Positions 36,646 to 46,050 of a stretch of DNA of 64,000 nucleotides are shown piece by piece. Numbering within the stretch: position 1 is the stretch's first letter; each line of letters opens with the position of its first letter. Made by a program: the position numbers and the translations under genes. The DNA is from Nodularia sp. (in: cyanobacteria). GTDB taxonomy: Bacteria > Cyanobacteriota > Cyanobacteriia > Cyanobacteriales > Nostocaceae. The stretch is taken from positions 1 to 64,000 of the forward strand of contig REBL01000159.1 in assembly GCA_007692755.1 (NCBI GenBank), given 5' to 3'. The notes beneath the pieces are model-generated. The model was not told where the DNA came from. It was given only the letters and a program-made list of their open reading frames with translations, and made no database searches.

Positions 36646-37560
36646 TTAATTCTTCGCAAACCGCCGCACAGCAAACAAGCTGCCCATTAATCCTACCACT
36701 GCACCGAAACTTAATAGAATTAACGGTAATAGTAAAACCTGTGCGGAACTAAGTTGCAAACCGTTGGTAATAAATTGGATAAAATCTGGTTGATTCGCTA
36801 AAGTCCGGCTGATAAACTGTTGGATTAAAGAAATGAAACTCCAAGCGATCGCACCACCAACCAAACCGAAAGTAATTCCTTGGAAAATAAACGGCAGATA
36901 AATCCAAGCAGATGTCGCCCCTACTAATTGCATAATTTCAATTTCTCGCCGTCGCGCCATGACAATCAGGCGAATGGTGGTAGTAGTGACTGCGATCGCA
37001 GTTAAAGTCAGAATAATTGTAATCGTCAAAGTAATCCAATTTAAACCCCGGTGCAACTGGGCAATGCGTTTAACGGCTTCATCTATATACTGCACAGTTT
37101 CCACACCCCGGATTTTCACCAGTTCCGTGGCTAAATTTGGCACAACCTCAGAATTTCGAGCTTTGACCTTAATCTCATCAACCAGAGGATTATCCCCTAA
37201 CTGTTGGGTCGCACCATCAATATTGGAAACGCCTAATTCCTGGACTAACTTCGTCCAAGCCTGTTCTTTCGTAATAGTTTGCATCGCCACTACATCCGAC
37301 ATTTGGGCGATCAATGGCTCAATGTTACGGGCTGGTGTATCTGGATCGAGATAAACTGAAACTTCTAACTGGCTACCAAACTGATTCAGGAGTTTTTCTA
37401 CTTGCCAAGAAGTTTGCAGACTCAAGCCAAACAAAAATAGTAACACTGTCACGGTACTGATAGCCGCCCAATTCATCCAACCGCCCCGCAGCAAACCGAG
37501 GAAAGTTTCTTTGAGTAGATAGTCAAGTTTTGTCAGAAATTTAAACACACACCACCCCAA
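36646..37560 (-). CDS. ftsX: FtsX-like permease
   Basis: Four-span membrane protein (304 residues) of the FtsX family. An N-terminal span (about 30-50) is followed by an extracytoplasmic domain (LEVSVYLDPDTPARNIEPLIAQMS to about 165) and three C-terminal spans with MARRREIEIMQLVGATSAWIYLPFIFQG between them. With FtsE it controls peptidoglycan hydrolases at division. No ftsE is adjacent, which is common in cyanobacteria. Confidence 0.88.
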   Translation of the reverse strand: MGWCVFKFLTKLDYLLKETFLGLLRGGWMNWAAISTVTVLLFLFGLSLQTSWQVEKLLNQFGSQLEVSVYLDPDTPARNIEPLIAQMSDVVAMQTITKEQAWTKLVQELGVSNIDGATQQLGDNPLVDEIKVKARNSEVVPNLATELVKIRGVETVQYIDEAVKRIAQLHRGLNWITLTITIILTLTAIAVTTTTIRLIVMARRREIEIMQLVGATSAWIYLPFIFQGITFGLVGGAIAWSFISLIQQFISRTLANQPDFIQFITNGLQLSSAQVLLLPLILLSFGAVVGLMGSLFAVRRFAKN

Positions 37561-37698
37561 AATCTAAATTGCGTTGATCATCGTTATATCTCGAAGAAAA
37601 AATATATCTCAGGTGAATTTTGGCATCTTAACAGGGGGCTATGGGAGATTGATAGAATTGAAATAGTCGGAATTTTCACAAATTAGTCATAGATCATC

Positions 37699-38262
37699 AT
37701 GCCTTCTGAAATTGCTGTCGAGAAAAAAAAGTTAAAAAATCCGCCATTGACACTTCACTATCTAGGCGATCGCGTGCTGCGTCAAGATGCCAAGCGGATT
37801 GCGAAAGTAGACGATGAAATTCGTCAATTGGTGCGCGAAATGCTGCAAACTATGTACAGTAGCGATGGCATTGGTTTGGCTGCGCCTCAAGTGGGAATTC
37901 ATAAACAACTGATTGTCATCGATTGTGAACCAGATAACCCAGATCATCCGCCACTGGTATTGATTAACCCCACAATCAAACAGATGAGCAAAGAAGTCTG
38001 CGTGGCCCAAGAAGGGTGTTTAAGCATTCCCAACGTATATTTAGACGTAAAGCGTCCCGAAGGCGTGGAAATTGCCTATAAAGATGAATACGGCCGTCCC
38101 AAAACCCTCAAAGCTAACGACTTACTCGCGCGCTGCATTCAACACGAAATGGATCACCTCAAAGGCGTGGTATTTGTAGATCGTGTGGATAATTCCTTGA
38201 ATTTAGCTCAGGAGTTATCTAAAAATGGCTTCTCTTATCAAGCCGTGAAACCAGTAGCATAG
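37699..38262 (+). CDS. def: peptide deformylase
   Basis: Removes the formyl group from nascent N-terminal methionine. All three motifs are intact: GIGLAAPQVG (near 55), EGCLSIP with the metal-binding cysteine (near 111), and QHEMDHLKG with the two histidines and catalytic glutamate (near 155). 187 residues, usual for cyanobacterial type 1B enzymes. Confidence 0.96.
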   Translation: MPSEIAVEKKKLKNPPLTLHYLGDRVLRQDAKRIAKVDDEIRQLVREMLQTMYSSDGIGLAAPQVGIHKQLIVIDCEPDNPDHPPLVLINPTIKQMSKEVCVAQEGCLSIPNVYLDVKRPEGVEIAYKDEYGRPKTLKANDLLARCIQHEMDHLKGVVFVDRVDNSLNLAQELSKNGFSYQAVKPVA

Positions 38263-38272
38263 GGGACATATA

Positions 38273-38476
38273 GTGTATTTAACTCCAAAAAGCGGTTTAT
38301 TTCTGGGTGGTTCTTGCATAACAGCGATCGCCGCCGTCGGTTCAGTATTTGAACTTACTTCTGGACAACCAAACTTTGGTGTTCAAGCAACTGCAATTAT
38401 CCTGGGATTGAGCATTCCCCTCACCGGATTATTTTTCTTTGCCGCAGTCAGGGATGCACGGGCTAACATTAAGTAA
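38273..38476 (+). CDS. small membrane protein, conserved type
   Basis: 67 residues with two hydrophobic helices (LFLGGSCITAIAAVGSVF and AIILGLSIPLTGLFFFAAV). It starts at GTG 38273, 10 bases after the def stop and preceded by AGGGGA, so it is likely co-transcribed with def. Function unknown. A terminator-like hairpin follows. Confidence 0.75.
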   Translation: MYLTPKSGLFLGGSCITAIAAVGSVFELTSGQPNFGVQATAIILGLSIPLTGLFFFAAVRDARANIK

Positions 38477-38510
38477 GCATCAGGTACATAAAAAGGTCGA
38501 GGGATGAAGG

Positions 38511-38547
38511 AAAAGGCAAAATTCATCCTTCCGCCTTTTATTTTTTA
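38511..38547 (+). terminator. intrinsic terminator after def and small membrane protein
   Basis: AAAAGGC pairs with GCCTTTT across a 15-base loop and runs into ATTTTTTAT. An alternative stem, GGATGAA/TTCATCC, overlaps it. Confidence 0.7.
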
Positions 38548-38670
38548 TCTTCAGGTAGCCCAACGAACAGCAGATGCTTGATTTGCACCATGAAGACACC
38601 AAGTAGCTTTTAGTCAGGGCGTTACTGATTTGAAGTATGAACACGATTGTTGATCATGTCAAAACCCCTA

Positions 38671-38696
38671 TAGAGATGTTTCCTGGAACGTCTCTA
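38671..38696. repeat. imperfect GTAGAGACG-type REP palindrome
   Basis: TAGAGATGTTTCC and GGAACGTCTCTA form an imperfect palindrome upstream of the nuclease gene. It is a diverged copy of the perfect palindrome at 62,156. Confidence 0.7.
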
Positions 38697-38712
38697 CATC
38701 TAAAATAAAACA

Positions 38713-39510
38713 ATGCTGTCAGAAACAACTCAACTAATACCCCTATCTCAGGGACATCTCAACTTACTAGAAGCTTGTCCGCGTAAATTTCAACACACTT
38801 ACTTAGAAAAACTCAACACGCCCTTAGATCCCAAACACGAAGAACACCAGACTTTGGGTAGTCAGTTTCACCTGCTGATGCAACAGCGAGAAATGGGTTT
38901 ACCAATTGGTAGTTTCCTGGAAGCGGATACTCAACTCCAAAGCTGGATGTCAGGTTTTACCAATGCAGCATCAGAAATTTTAACGCCAAGCGACTCTCAA
39001 ACTTTCCGTGAAAGCGAACATTACCGCATCCTGCAAGTTCAAGACTATTTGCTGACGGTTGTTTATGATTTATTCATAGCAGACAGTCAGCAAGCCCAAA
39101 TTATTGACTGGAAAACTTATCCTAAACCCCAAAATAAACGCAAATTAGAACGAAATTGGCAAACACGTCTTTATTTGTATGTATTAGCTGAGACGAGCGA
39201 CTATTTACCCAAAGATATTTCTATGACTTACTGGTTTGTCCAGTCTGAAAGTCAACCGCAAAACATTACCTTTAATTATAATTCTACCCAGCATCAGCAA
39301 ACAGCTAAGAAACTTAATCAACTTTTGCATAAATTAACGGATTGGTTAGAAGATTACCAAAGAAATCAACTATTTCCCCAAGTACCGGAAAATAGTAAAG
39401 ACTGTGATTATTGTCATTTTGCTGCACGTTGCAATCGCACACAAGCCAGCGCAGAAAATCAGAAAAATTATTTACCCCATCTTGCCAATATTCAAGAAGT
39501 AGCTCTCTGA
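38713..39510 (+). CDS. PD-(D/E)xK nuclease family protein (Cas4/RecB-like)
   Basis: 265 residues. It begins with the typical SQGHLNLLEACPRKFQHTYLEKL and has the catalytic core IIDWKTYPKP (D-x-K, about 137-143). A C-terminal CDYCHFAARC plus the N-terminal cysteine (ACPRKF) could hold an iron-sulfur cluster as in Cas4/AddB nucleases. There are no CRISPR genes nearby, so a general DNA repair role is more likely. It lies 16 bases before the acetyltransferase gene. Confidence 0.85.
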   Translation: MLSETTQLIPLSQGHLNLLEACPRKFQHTYLEKLNTPLDPKHEEHQTLGSQFHLLMQQREMGLPIGSFLEADTQLQSWMSGFTNAASEILTPSDSQTFRESEHYRILQVQDYLLTVVYDLFIADSQQAQIIDWKTYPKPQNKRKLERNWQTRLYLYVLAETSDYLPKDISMTYWFVQSESQPQNITFNYNSTQHQQTAKKLNQLLHKLTDWLEDYQRNQLFPQVPENSKDCDYCHFAARCNRTQASAENQKNYLPHLANIQEVAL

Positions 39511-39526
39511 ATTGTAGGTAAATTAT

Positions 39527-40156
39527 ATGAAAAGCTTTGATGAATCTGATTTGATCTATGTTCGTGAATTAGGGATAGATGATATTTCACCCGTTTATCA
39601 CTTGGGAGAACAGCTATTTACTAGCGATTTATATCCTTATTTATATCGCACCTGGGACGAATGGGAGGTAATTGGACTTTACAATACAGACCCAGAATAT
39701 TGTCTGGTTGCGGAAACCGATGGAGAATTAGCAGGGTTTGTTTTAGGAACTATCATCACCAAAGCATCCTGGACTTATGGTTATATATTGTGGCTAGCGG
39801 TGAATCCAAAATTTCAGCGTCGGGGAGTAGCAGATAAATTAGTTGATAAAGCGATCGCGCGGATGATTGAAGACGGGGCGCGGTTTATGCTAGTGGATAC
39901 AGATCCTACCAACAATCCAGCAGTTAAGTTCTTTAACCGCAAAGGATTTGGAAACATCCGCCAGCATATTTTCTTATCAATGAATTTAAGCAAGCATGAA
40001 CATTATGGCAGACTAATTGATTACGAACATCAAAAAGCCGAAAGAGCCGGTTACAGGCGAACCCGTCCAGCAATTCGCACCCGTAAACCTGAAGGAGTTG
40101 CTAATGAAATAATTCTCAATCCCCTAGTAAATGAAACTCAAATAAATGATGAATAA
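39527..40156 (+). CDS. GNAT-family N-acetyltransferase
   Basis: 209 residues with a complete GNAT domain: YVRELGIDDISPVYHLGEQLF, the acetyl-CoA loop VNPKFQRRGVADKLVDKAI (Q/RxxGxG/A, about 93-111) and NNPAVKFFNRKGFGNIRQHIFLSMNL. A C-terminal basic tail (RRTRPAIRTRKPEG) is unusual and could bind nucleic acid or ribosomes. Substrate unknown; RimI-like protein acetylation is possible. Confidence 0.85.
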   Translation: MKSFDESDLIYVRELGIDDISPVYHLGEQLFTSDLYPYLYRTWDEWEVIGLYNTDPEYCLVAETDGELAGFVLGTIITKASWTYGYILWLAVNPKFQRRGVADKLVDKAIARMIEDGARFMLVDTDPTNNPAVKFFNRKGFGNIRQHIFLSMNLSKHEHYGRLIDYEHQKAERAGYRRTRPAIRTRKPEGVANEIILNPLVNETQINDE

Positions 40157-40186
40157 ACACTAATGTCATCTTGAAAAAGGCGAATT

Positions 40187-40221
40187 TTCTACCTTCTACC
40201 TTCTACCTTCTACCTTCTACC
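40187..40221. repeat. five tandem TTCTACC heptamers
   Basis: Five perfect 7-base units lie in the spacer before recJ, typical of Nostocales short tandem repeats. Confidence 0.9.
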
Positions 40222-40407
40222 TTTGTGTACTTTGCGCCCTTTGTGGTTCGTTTATCATATCCATTTCAATAATCTCACATAATTTCACAGATAGGACTAC
40301 TATTTGATTTTTGAACACACCCTACAAGACTTATTGTTTTATAAATCAAACCGAATTCCTAGAGTTGAATTTATTTTCACCAACTAATTTAATTTTTAAT
40401 AAACTCC

Positions 40408-42729
40408 ATGCAGTGGATTATAGCAACACCCGAACAACCACCAGACTGGTTCATCCAAATAGTCAAACAGCATACACCAGCATCAAGCGGATTGTATGCA
40501 GCGCAATTATTATGGCAAAGAGGAATTAAAGACGAACAACAATTAGCAGCCTTTACCGACTATAAAACTTATCAACCAGCCAGCCCCTTTGAATTTGGCA
40601 ATGAAATGCAGTTAGCTATGGAAAGACTGCAACAGGCACGAAATAACGGTGATAAAATTGCCATTTGGGGAGACTTTGACGCTGATGGTATTACCGCCAC
40701 TGCTGTTTTATGGGATGGTTTAGGACAATTTTTCAACCAAGATTCCCAGTTAACTTACTACATCCCCAATCGCCTCACAGAATCCCACGGACTCAATTAT
40801 GCAGGAATTGATAATTTACAAAAACAAGGTTGTAAGTTAATCGTGACTTGCGATACAGGTAGTACAAATATTAATGAAATTACCTATGCTCAAAAGTTAG
40901 GTATAGATGTCATAGTTACAGACCACCATACCTTACCTGAACAACGCCCACCAGTTGCAGCAATTATCAACCCCCGCTATTTACCCAGCGAACATCAATT
41001 ATTTCATCTTTCTGGTGTGGCGGTAGCTTTTAAATTAATTGAAGCTCTTTATTTAACCTTACCTAATATTCCTCAAAATCCCTTAGCAGATTTATTCGAT
41101 TTAGTCGCAGTGGGATTAATTGCCGACTTGGTACAGTTAAGTGGAGATTGTCGATACTTAGCGCAATTGGGTATTCAACGGCTGCAAGCCGACTTTCAAC
41201 AGCCAGCGACAGCACGACGCAGGCCAGGGGTAGGGCGATTATTAGAATTATGCCAGAAAAATGGCGATCGCCCCACAGATATTTCTTTCGGTTTAGGGCC
41301 ACGCATTAACGCTGTGAGTCGCATTCAAGGCGATGCTCGTTTCTGCGTCGAGTTATTAACTAGCCGAGATACCAAACATTGTTATCAACTAGCCGAAGTT
41401 ACAGAACTTGCTAACACCCGCCGCAAGTCTTTACAAAAAGATGTCCAAGCACAAGTAACACAAAAACTCTCCGGGCTAGACTTATCAACCACCAGCGTTA
41501 TCGTCTTAGAAGATAGTCAATGGCCAGCTGGAGTATTGGGTTTAGTCGCTGGACAAATAGCCCAAGAAACAGGCCGCCCCACTATTCTATTGAGTACAGA
41601 AGGAATAGGGGAAAATTCCGCATCTACTCCCTCCTTAGCCCGTGGTTCTGCCCGTTCAGTCAATTTTGTTGATTTATACCAATTGGTAAAACAGCAAGCA
41701 CATCTGTTACATGGTTTTGGCGGACATCCCTTTGCAGCAGGTTTGAGTTTATTAGTAGAAAATATTCCTTTATTTACAGAAGCGATTAATCAGCAGTTGC
41801 GGCAATCTTTAGGTGGAACAACTCTCACGCCAACTGTGCAAGCAGATTTAACAGTAACCGTCGCCGATTTAGGTAAAGAGTTATTTTTAGAACTCAAACT
41901 GCTAGAACCTTGTGGAATGGGAAACCCTGTACCAAAACTGTTGATTCAAAACTGTTGGTTTGAAAATTCCTGGCATCGTAATCAGCAGGATTGGAAAGGA
42001 AAAAAGGTGCAGTACATTAAAACCGATTTTAATATTCGGGATGAGTCTACGAAAAGTGCCTTTCCTGGTATTTGGTGGGGACATTATAAAGATGAATTAC
42101 CTCTAGGTAGGTGTGATTGCATCGCTGAACTAGATTACAATACTTTTAAAAAACGCTACGAAATTAGATTAATTGCTGTTCGTTCTGTGGGTAATTCCGA
42201 GGCAATGAATGGTGTTTCTAGTCAAATAATATTAGATTGGAGAAATCAAGAATACTTAGAACTGAAAAATCAGCATTCGGCAGTTTTGGTTGAAGATTGT
42301 CCGACGAACTGGGATGATTTACGTGCATGGTTGAAGCGATGTCTTTATAATAATCGAAAATTAGCGATCGCCTGGTCTAAACCCGACCATCAACCACCCC
42401 AGGAAATTTGGCTGACTTTGGTTGGTATTGCCAAATATCTTAGTCGGACAAATCAATCAGTTACCCGTTTCCAACTTGTAGAAAAGCTTGGCATCCGTGA
42501 CCAAACTTTATTTTGGGGAATCGAAGCTTTAAAAACGTTGGGGTTCACAGTCACAAGACAAGACCGTGATTTGCAAATTAGTTGGAATTCCAGCCCCAAC
42601 TCAGACAGCATTACCGATGCAGCTGTAGAGAAATTTTTAGCCGCCATCAGGGAAGAACAATTTCAGCAAAATTATTTTGCCGAAGTTCCTTTAGCGACAA
42701 TTATGGCGATCGCTAATGGAATTAATTAG
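40408..42729 (+). CDS. recJ: single-stranded-DNA-specific exonuclease RecJ
   Basis: 773 residues, a DHH-family 5'-3' exonuclease. The phosphoesterase motifs are IWGDFDADGITATAV (near 90), TCDTGS, TDHHTLPE (near 172) and LFDLVAVGLIADLV. The DHHA1 region has LLHGFGGHPFAAGLSL. A C-terminal extension of about 200 residues goes beyond bacterial RecJ and is seen in cyanobacterial forms. The stop codon lies within a partial REP repeat. Confidence 0.93.
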   Translation: MQWIIATPEQPPDWFIQIVKQHTPASSGLYAAQLLWQRGIKDEQQLAAFTDYKTYQPASPFEFGNEMQLAMERLQQARNNGDKIAIWGDFDADGITATAVLWDGLGQFFNQDSQLTYYIPNRLTESHGLNYAGIDNLQKQGCKLIVTCDTGSTNINEITYAQKLGIDVIVTDHHTLPEQRPPVAAIINPRYLPSEHQLFHLSGVAVAFKLIEALYLTLPNIPQNPLADLFDLVAVGLIADLVQLSGDCRYLAQLGIQRLQADFQQPATARRRPGVGRLLELCQKNGDRPTDISFGLGPRINAVSRIQGDARFCVELLTSRDTKHCYQLAEVTELANTRRKSLQKDVQAQVTQKLSGLDLSTTSVIVLEDSQWPAGVLGLVAGQIAQETGRPTILLSTEGIGENSASTPSLARGSARSVNFVDLYQLVKQQAHLLHGFGGHPFAAGLSLLVENIPLFTEAINQQLRQSLGGTTLTPTVQADLTVTVADLGKELFLELKLLEPCGMGNPVPKLLIQNCWFENSWHRNQQDWKGKKVQYIKTDFNIRDESTKSAFPGIWWGHYKDELPLGRCDCIAELDYNTFKKRYEIRLIAVRSVGNSEAMNGVSSQIILDWRNQEYLELKNQHSAVLVEDCPTNWDDLRAWLKRCLYNNRKLAIAWSKPDHQPPQEIWLTLVGIAKYLSRTNQSVTRFQLVEKLGIRDQTLFWGIEALKTLGFTVTRQDRDLQISWNSSPNSDSITDAAVEKFLAAIREEQFQQNYFAEVPLATIMAIANGIN

Positions 42730-42780
42730 ACGCGATGAATCAATAGACAATTTAGACGCGATGAATCGCGTCTCTACAAG
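42726..42780. repeat. REP palindrome, one partial and one complete copy
   Basis: A partial copy (TTAGACGCGATGAATCAA) overlapping the recJ stop is followed by the complete palindrome AGACGCGATGAATCGCGTCT (42,754-42,773) and the tail CTACAAG. It is just downstream of the REP-associated transposase gene. Confidence 0.9.
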
Positions 42781-42791
42781 GGTGAACGGTA

Positions 42792-43400
42792 TTATTGTTG
42801 GCGATCGCCTTCCCAATTTATAGGATTATTAATAATATATTGTTGAATTTTGTCAAGAGCAAATTCATTACGGATTATTTCGTCGTAAAACCTTTCTTGC
42901 CATCCAAAACCTTGATATATTTGATTAATTTCAAATTTACACCGTCCTTTATACCACCGCACAATTTTAGAAATAGAATTTTTAGATAACATCGGGTTAA
43001 ATACCCCAGTAACCCCACCCCGTCGCCTTGTAGAGACGCGATTCATCGCGTCTTCTTCTGGGTAATCAATCGCGTCTTCTTCTTCTAAATCTTGTATTTG
43101 CTTAATTAATAGAATACCGTGAACATGATTAGGCATGATACAAAATACATCTACATGACAATTAGGAAAATTTTGAGGAATCTCACACCATAATTTTTGG
43201 GCAACTTCTCCAATTTGTGACAACTGCATTTCACCCCCCACCACCTCACCGAAAAAGCATTTTTTACCTTCCGTACAAATTGTAATGAAATATCCACCAT
43301 TTGTGGCATAATTCCATGCTGGAAAACGTGTTGAATCAACTCGGTATTTACCTTTGTATTTAGGTTTGTTATTTATTGGCTGAGGATCATAATTATTCAT
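42792..43400 (-). CDS. REP-associated tyrosine transposase (RAYT, Y1/HUH family)
   Basis: 202 residues. Y1-transposase features: YFITICTEGKKCFFG, the HUH motif in IMPNHVHGILLI (about 85-96), and the later W..RFYDEIIRNEFALDKIQQYIINNP block with the candidate tyrosines. Such single-copy transposases cut and mobilise REP palindromes. A REP copy lies on each side and another is within its own coding region, read as EEDAMNRVSTRRRG (near 118-130), which inserts extra residues between the HUH motif and the C-terminal block. The frame stays open, so it may still be active. Confidence 0.9.
   Translation of the reverse strand: MNNYDPQPINNKPKYKGKYRVDSTRFPAWNYATNGGYFITICTEGKKCFFGEVVGGEMQLSQIGEVAQKLWCEIPQNFPNCHVDVFCIMPNHVHGILLIKQIQDLEEEDAIDYPEEDAMNRVSTRRRGGVTGVFNPMLSKNSISKIVRWYKGRCKFEINQIYQGFGWQERFYDEIIRNEFALDKIQQYIINNPINWEGDRQQ
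43028..43080. repeat. REP palindrome inside the RAYT gene
   Basis: AGACGCGATTCATCGCGTCT (43,034-43,053) is the reverse-oriented copy, followed by a partial duplicate ending in AATCGCGTCTTC. Both are translated in frame. Confidence 0.88.
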
Positions 43401-43623
43401 GATTAGATTTTTGATTTATACACCAAAAACTTGATAATCATGTAATTATTTCCTGACGTTGATATCGTTGCCAACCCAAAATATTCGGATTTTTTTCCAT
43501 ATCAGATATATATTATCTTGAAAAAAATGTCCCATTTGTGATTGCTGCTTATGTATATTTACTGTTACAGAAATAATCAGGTCATTAGATCAATCACCCG
43601 AATTTAGCGAGTTTAGCGAATTT

Positions 43624-43651
43624 AGACGCGATGAATCGCGTCTCTACAAGG
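43624..43651. repeat. REP palindrome upstream of RAYT
   Basis: A third complete AGACGCGATGAATCGCGTCT with the CTACAAG tail sits 11 bases beyond the stop of the YdcF-like gene. The 43,401-43,661 gap holds nothing else recognisable. Confidence 0.9.
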
Positions 43652-43661
43652 ATATGTGTGG

Positions 43662-44372
43662 TTATTGCCGAATCAAATTCCCTACACCTCCCTGGTGTTC
43701 ACACTGAAAACCACGACTCTGCCAAGCTTGCATATCGACCTCAGCCAGTCTTGTGACATTTGAGCATTCTGGCCGCACAATGTGACTAAATACTGCCCAG
43801 AATAAGCTTCGGGTAACATCTAGCCCAGTTTTCAATCTAGACTCATAATTACCTGGAATGCCCTGCTCTTCAACGATATCTGGCTCAACCCAAATGCCGT
43901 GAGCGCCTAAGAGAATCTGTGCCATCCATTTAGCTCTGGGTAGGTGAGTGGGTGAAGTCACCAGTTTGACCTTATGTACTCCCCATTGCCGCAAAATGGG
44001 AATTCCATAATAAAAATTCTCAAAAGTTGAATCTGCACAATTTTCTAACCAAACGTTTTGTAAGTCGGCTGCTTCCCTCTGAAAAATTAGCCATATACAG
44101 GGTGCTTGGGAACCACTGGAAATTAAAACTGGAACTTGGGGATATTTTTTTGTAACTTGGGTAACATAGATTTCTCGGCGAATACTACCACCCAAGACAA
44201 AAAAAGCATCTACTGGCACAGATGATGCCCAAACTAGAGTTATAGTAGTAAAAATTAGCCACACACTAAATATCAAGCATAAACCACAAGCTATTTTTTG
44301 TAGCCGTCGCCACTGTTTACGAAGTTTTCTCAAGGAAGAAGTTGACAAAGTTTTTGTAAATTTATGTCTCAT
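43662..44372 (-). CDS. YdcF/DUF218-family membrane protein
   Basis: 236 residues. An N-terminal basic segment and one transmembrane helix (CGLCLIFSVWLIFTTITLVWA, about 29-49) precede a DUF218 domain: DAFFVLGGSIRREIYVTQV, VLISSGSQ, ENCADSTFENFYYGIPIL and KLVTSPTHLPRAKWMAQI. The family includes SanA/YdcF-type envelope proteins of poorly known function. The domain probably faces the periplasm. Confidence 0.82.
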   Translation of the reverse strand: MRHKFTKTLSTSSLRKLRKQWRRLQKIACGLCLIFSVWLIFTTITLVWASSVPVDAFFVLGGSIRREIYVTQVTKKYPQVPVLISSGSQAPCIWLIFQREAADLQNVWLENCADSTFENFYYGIPILRQWGVHKVKLVTSPTHLPRAKWMAQILLGAHGIWVEPDIVEEQGIPGNYESRLKTGLDVTRSLFWAVFSHIVRPECSNVTRLAEVDMQAWQSRGFQCEHQGGVGNLIRQ

Positions 44373-44706
44373 GACATAGGTAATAAAGGCTTGGTTAAAT
44401 AATATCGAGAAGACCTACAATTAAGTCAGCAAAGTGCTATCTTATAAAGATAATATAGGGTGTACATCTGATATCTATAAAAATGTCACAATAAAGTCAC
44501 AGTAACGTTACTGGAAGTTCATAGTGACATATTAGACTACTAAAAAAGCTAACCATCACAGAAATCATCGTTAATAAAGTATTAAAGAATGAACAGGAGA
44601 AAATGATGAAGGAAACATAAAAAAAGATTAAGTATAAAAACTGAAAACTTTCCCAAAAGCCTGATTGCTAAACTGTCAATAATACAACTATATTCCACTG
44701 ATATAC
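44373..44706. other. intergenic region upstream of ctp gene
   Basis: AT-rich spacer between divergent genes. It contains a perfect 14-base palindrome, CAGTAACGTTACTG (44,500-44,513), a possible operator, about 195 bases before the protease start. No gene seen. Confidence 0.55.
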
Positions 44707-46044
44707 ATGAACCAATCTGCGAAACGTTACTCGCCGCTCCAAGTAGTCTTGATTGGTGGAGCGATTGCCACGACCGCCACTGTCTCTGTATTTAGCTCTG
44801 CTTGGACTCGCTGCGTTCTTGCTGCCTTACAAGATAGCCCAAAAATGTTAGTTGACCAAGTATGGCAATTGGTAAATCGTGAGTATGTTGATGGCAGTTT
44901 TAATCAACAAGATTGGCTAGCCACAAGGCAGAGCTTGTTAAGCAAAGAATATTCTTCTAATGAACAAGCTTATGTGGCAATTCGTGAAGCTTTGCAAAAA
45001 CTGGGTGATCCTTACACGCGATTTATGGACCCCCAACAATATCAGAATCTTACTAGCCAAACATCCGGGGAAGTCTCCGGGATTGGGATTCGCATGGAAT
45101 TGAATGACCAAACCAAGCGCCTCACAGTATTGGAAGCTATCGAAAATTCTCCCGCGCTGAAGGCTGGGATCAAAGCAGGCGATGAGATTTTGGCAATTGA
45201 TGGCAAACCTACTCAAAAGATGGCTGTGGAAGATGCCTCTGGGTTAATTCGCGGCAAAGCTGGTACTCCCATAACGCTGCAATTAGGAAGAAAGGGACAG
45301 AGTGCTTTTGATGTGAAGCTGACACGGGCGACAATTGAAGTCCCAACAGTGCGTTATACCCTCAAGCAAGAAGGAAATCGTCGCGTTGGTTATATCCGGT
45401 TGCGAGAGTTTAGCGGCCATGCATCGGATCAAATGCGCCGAGCTATTCGAGATTTAAACAATCAAAAAGCGGATGCGTTTGTTTTAGATTTGCGCGGAAA
45501 TCCTGGTGGTCTGTTAAATTCCAGTATTGAAATTGCGCGGATGTGGTTGGATAATGGCGGGATTGTCCGCACAGTTAATCGTGCCGGAGGTAGTGAGATC
45601 ACTAACGCCAATCGCACCGCCTTGACTCAACGACCTTTAGCAATACTAGTAGATGGTAATTCAGCTAGTGCTAGCGAAATCCTGACTGGGGCGCTTAAGG
45701 ATAATAACCGCGCCGTAGTTATTGGCAGTCAAACCTTTGGCAAAGCAATGGTGCAATCTGTTCATGAACTTGGAGATGGTTCAGGCTTGGCAGTTACCAT
45801 TGCCCACTACTACACCCCTAAAGGCACAGACATTAATAAAAAAGGCATTGTACCAGATATCAAGCTAGACTTGACAGCAGCACAAGAGCGTCAGCTGGCA
45901 ACTAATCCGAATTTAATTGGCACTAAAAATGATCCACAATATGCCAGAGCGATCGCTGCACTATCAACGAAAAACTTTGCTCAACCTCCAGCTAGCCAAA
46001 CTAACCAACCTGTGAGTTCTGGTGCTAGAGATTTAAAATTTTAG
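44707..46044 (+). CDS. ctpA: carboxyl-terminal processing protease (S41)
   Basis: 445 residues. A signal peptide or anchor spans about 15-40 (VVLIGGAIATTATVSVFSSA). A PDZ domain (GIGIRMELNDQTKRL ... AGIKAGDEILAIDG, about 120-200) and an S41 domain follow, with VLDLRGNPGG, the serine region VDGNSASASEIL (near 319-323) and the lysine in QTFGKAMVQSV (near 345). Cyanobacteria have several Ctp paralogues, one of which matures the photosystem II D1 protein. The paralogue cannot be settled by eye, so the symbol is a family label. Confidence 0.88.
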   Translation: MNQSAKRYSPLQVVLIGGAIATTATVSVFSSAWTRCVLAALQDSPKMLVDQVWQLVNREYVDGSFNQQDWLATRQSLLSKEYSSNEQAYVAIREALQKLGDPYTRFMDPQQYQNLTSQTSGEVSGIGIRMELNDQTKRLTVLEAIENSPALKAGIKAGDEILAIDGKPTQKMAVEDASGLIRGKAGTPITLQLGRKGQSAFDVKLTRATIEVPTVRYTLKQEGNRRVGYIRLREFSGHASDQMRRAIRDLNNQKADAFVLDLRGNPGGLLNSSIEIARMWLDNGGIVRTVNRAGGSEITNANRTALTQRPLAILVDGNSASASEILTGALKDNNRAVVIGSQTFGKAMVQSVHELGDGSGLAVTIAHYYTPKGTDINKKGIVPDIKLDLTAAQERQLATNPNLIGTKNDPQYARAIAALSTKNFAQPPASQTNQPVSSGARDLKF

Positions 46045-46050
46045 CTCAGG

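Noticed and set aside
40187-40221. Tandem TTCTACC units considered as a CRISPR or regulatory array
   Set aside because: Units are 7 bases with no spacers; these are ordinary Nostocales heptamer repeats. No CRISPR array was found in the window, and the Cas4-like nuclease at 38.7 kb has no cas neighbours.
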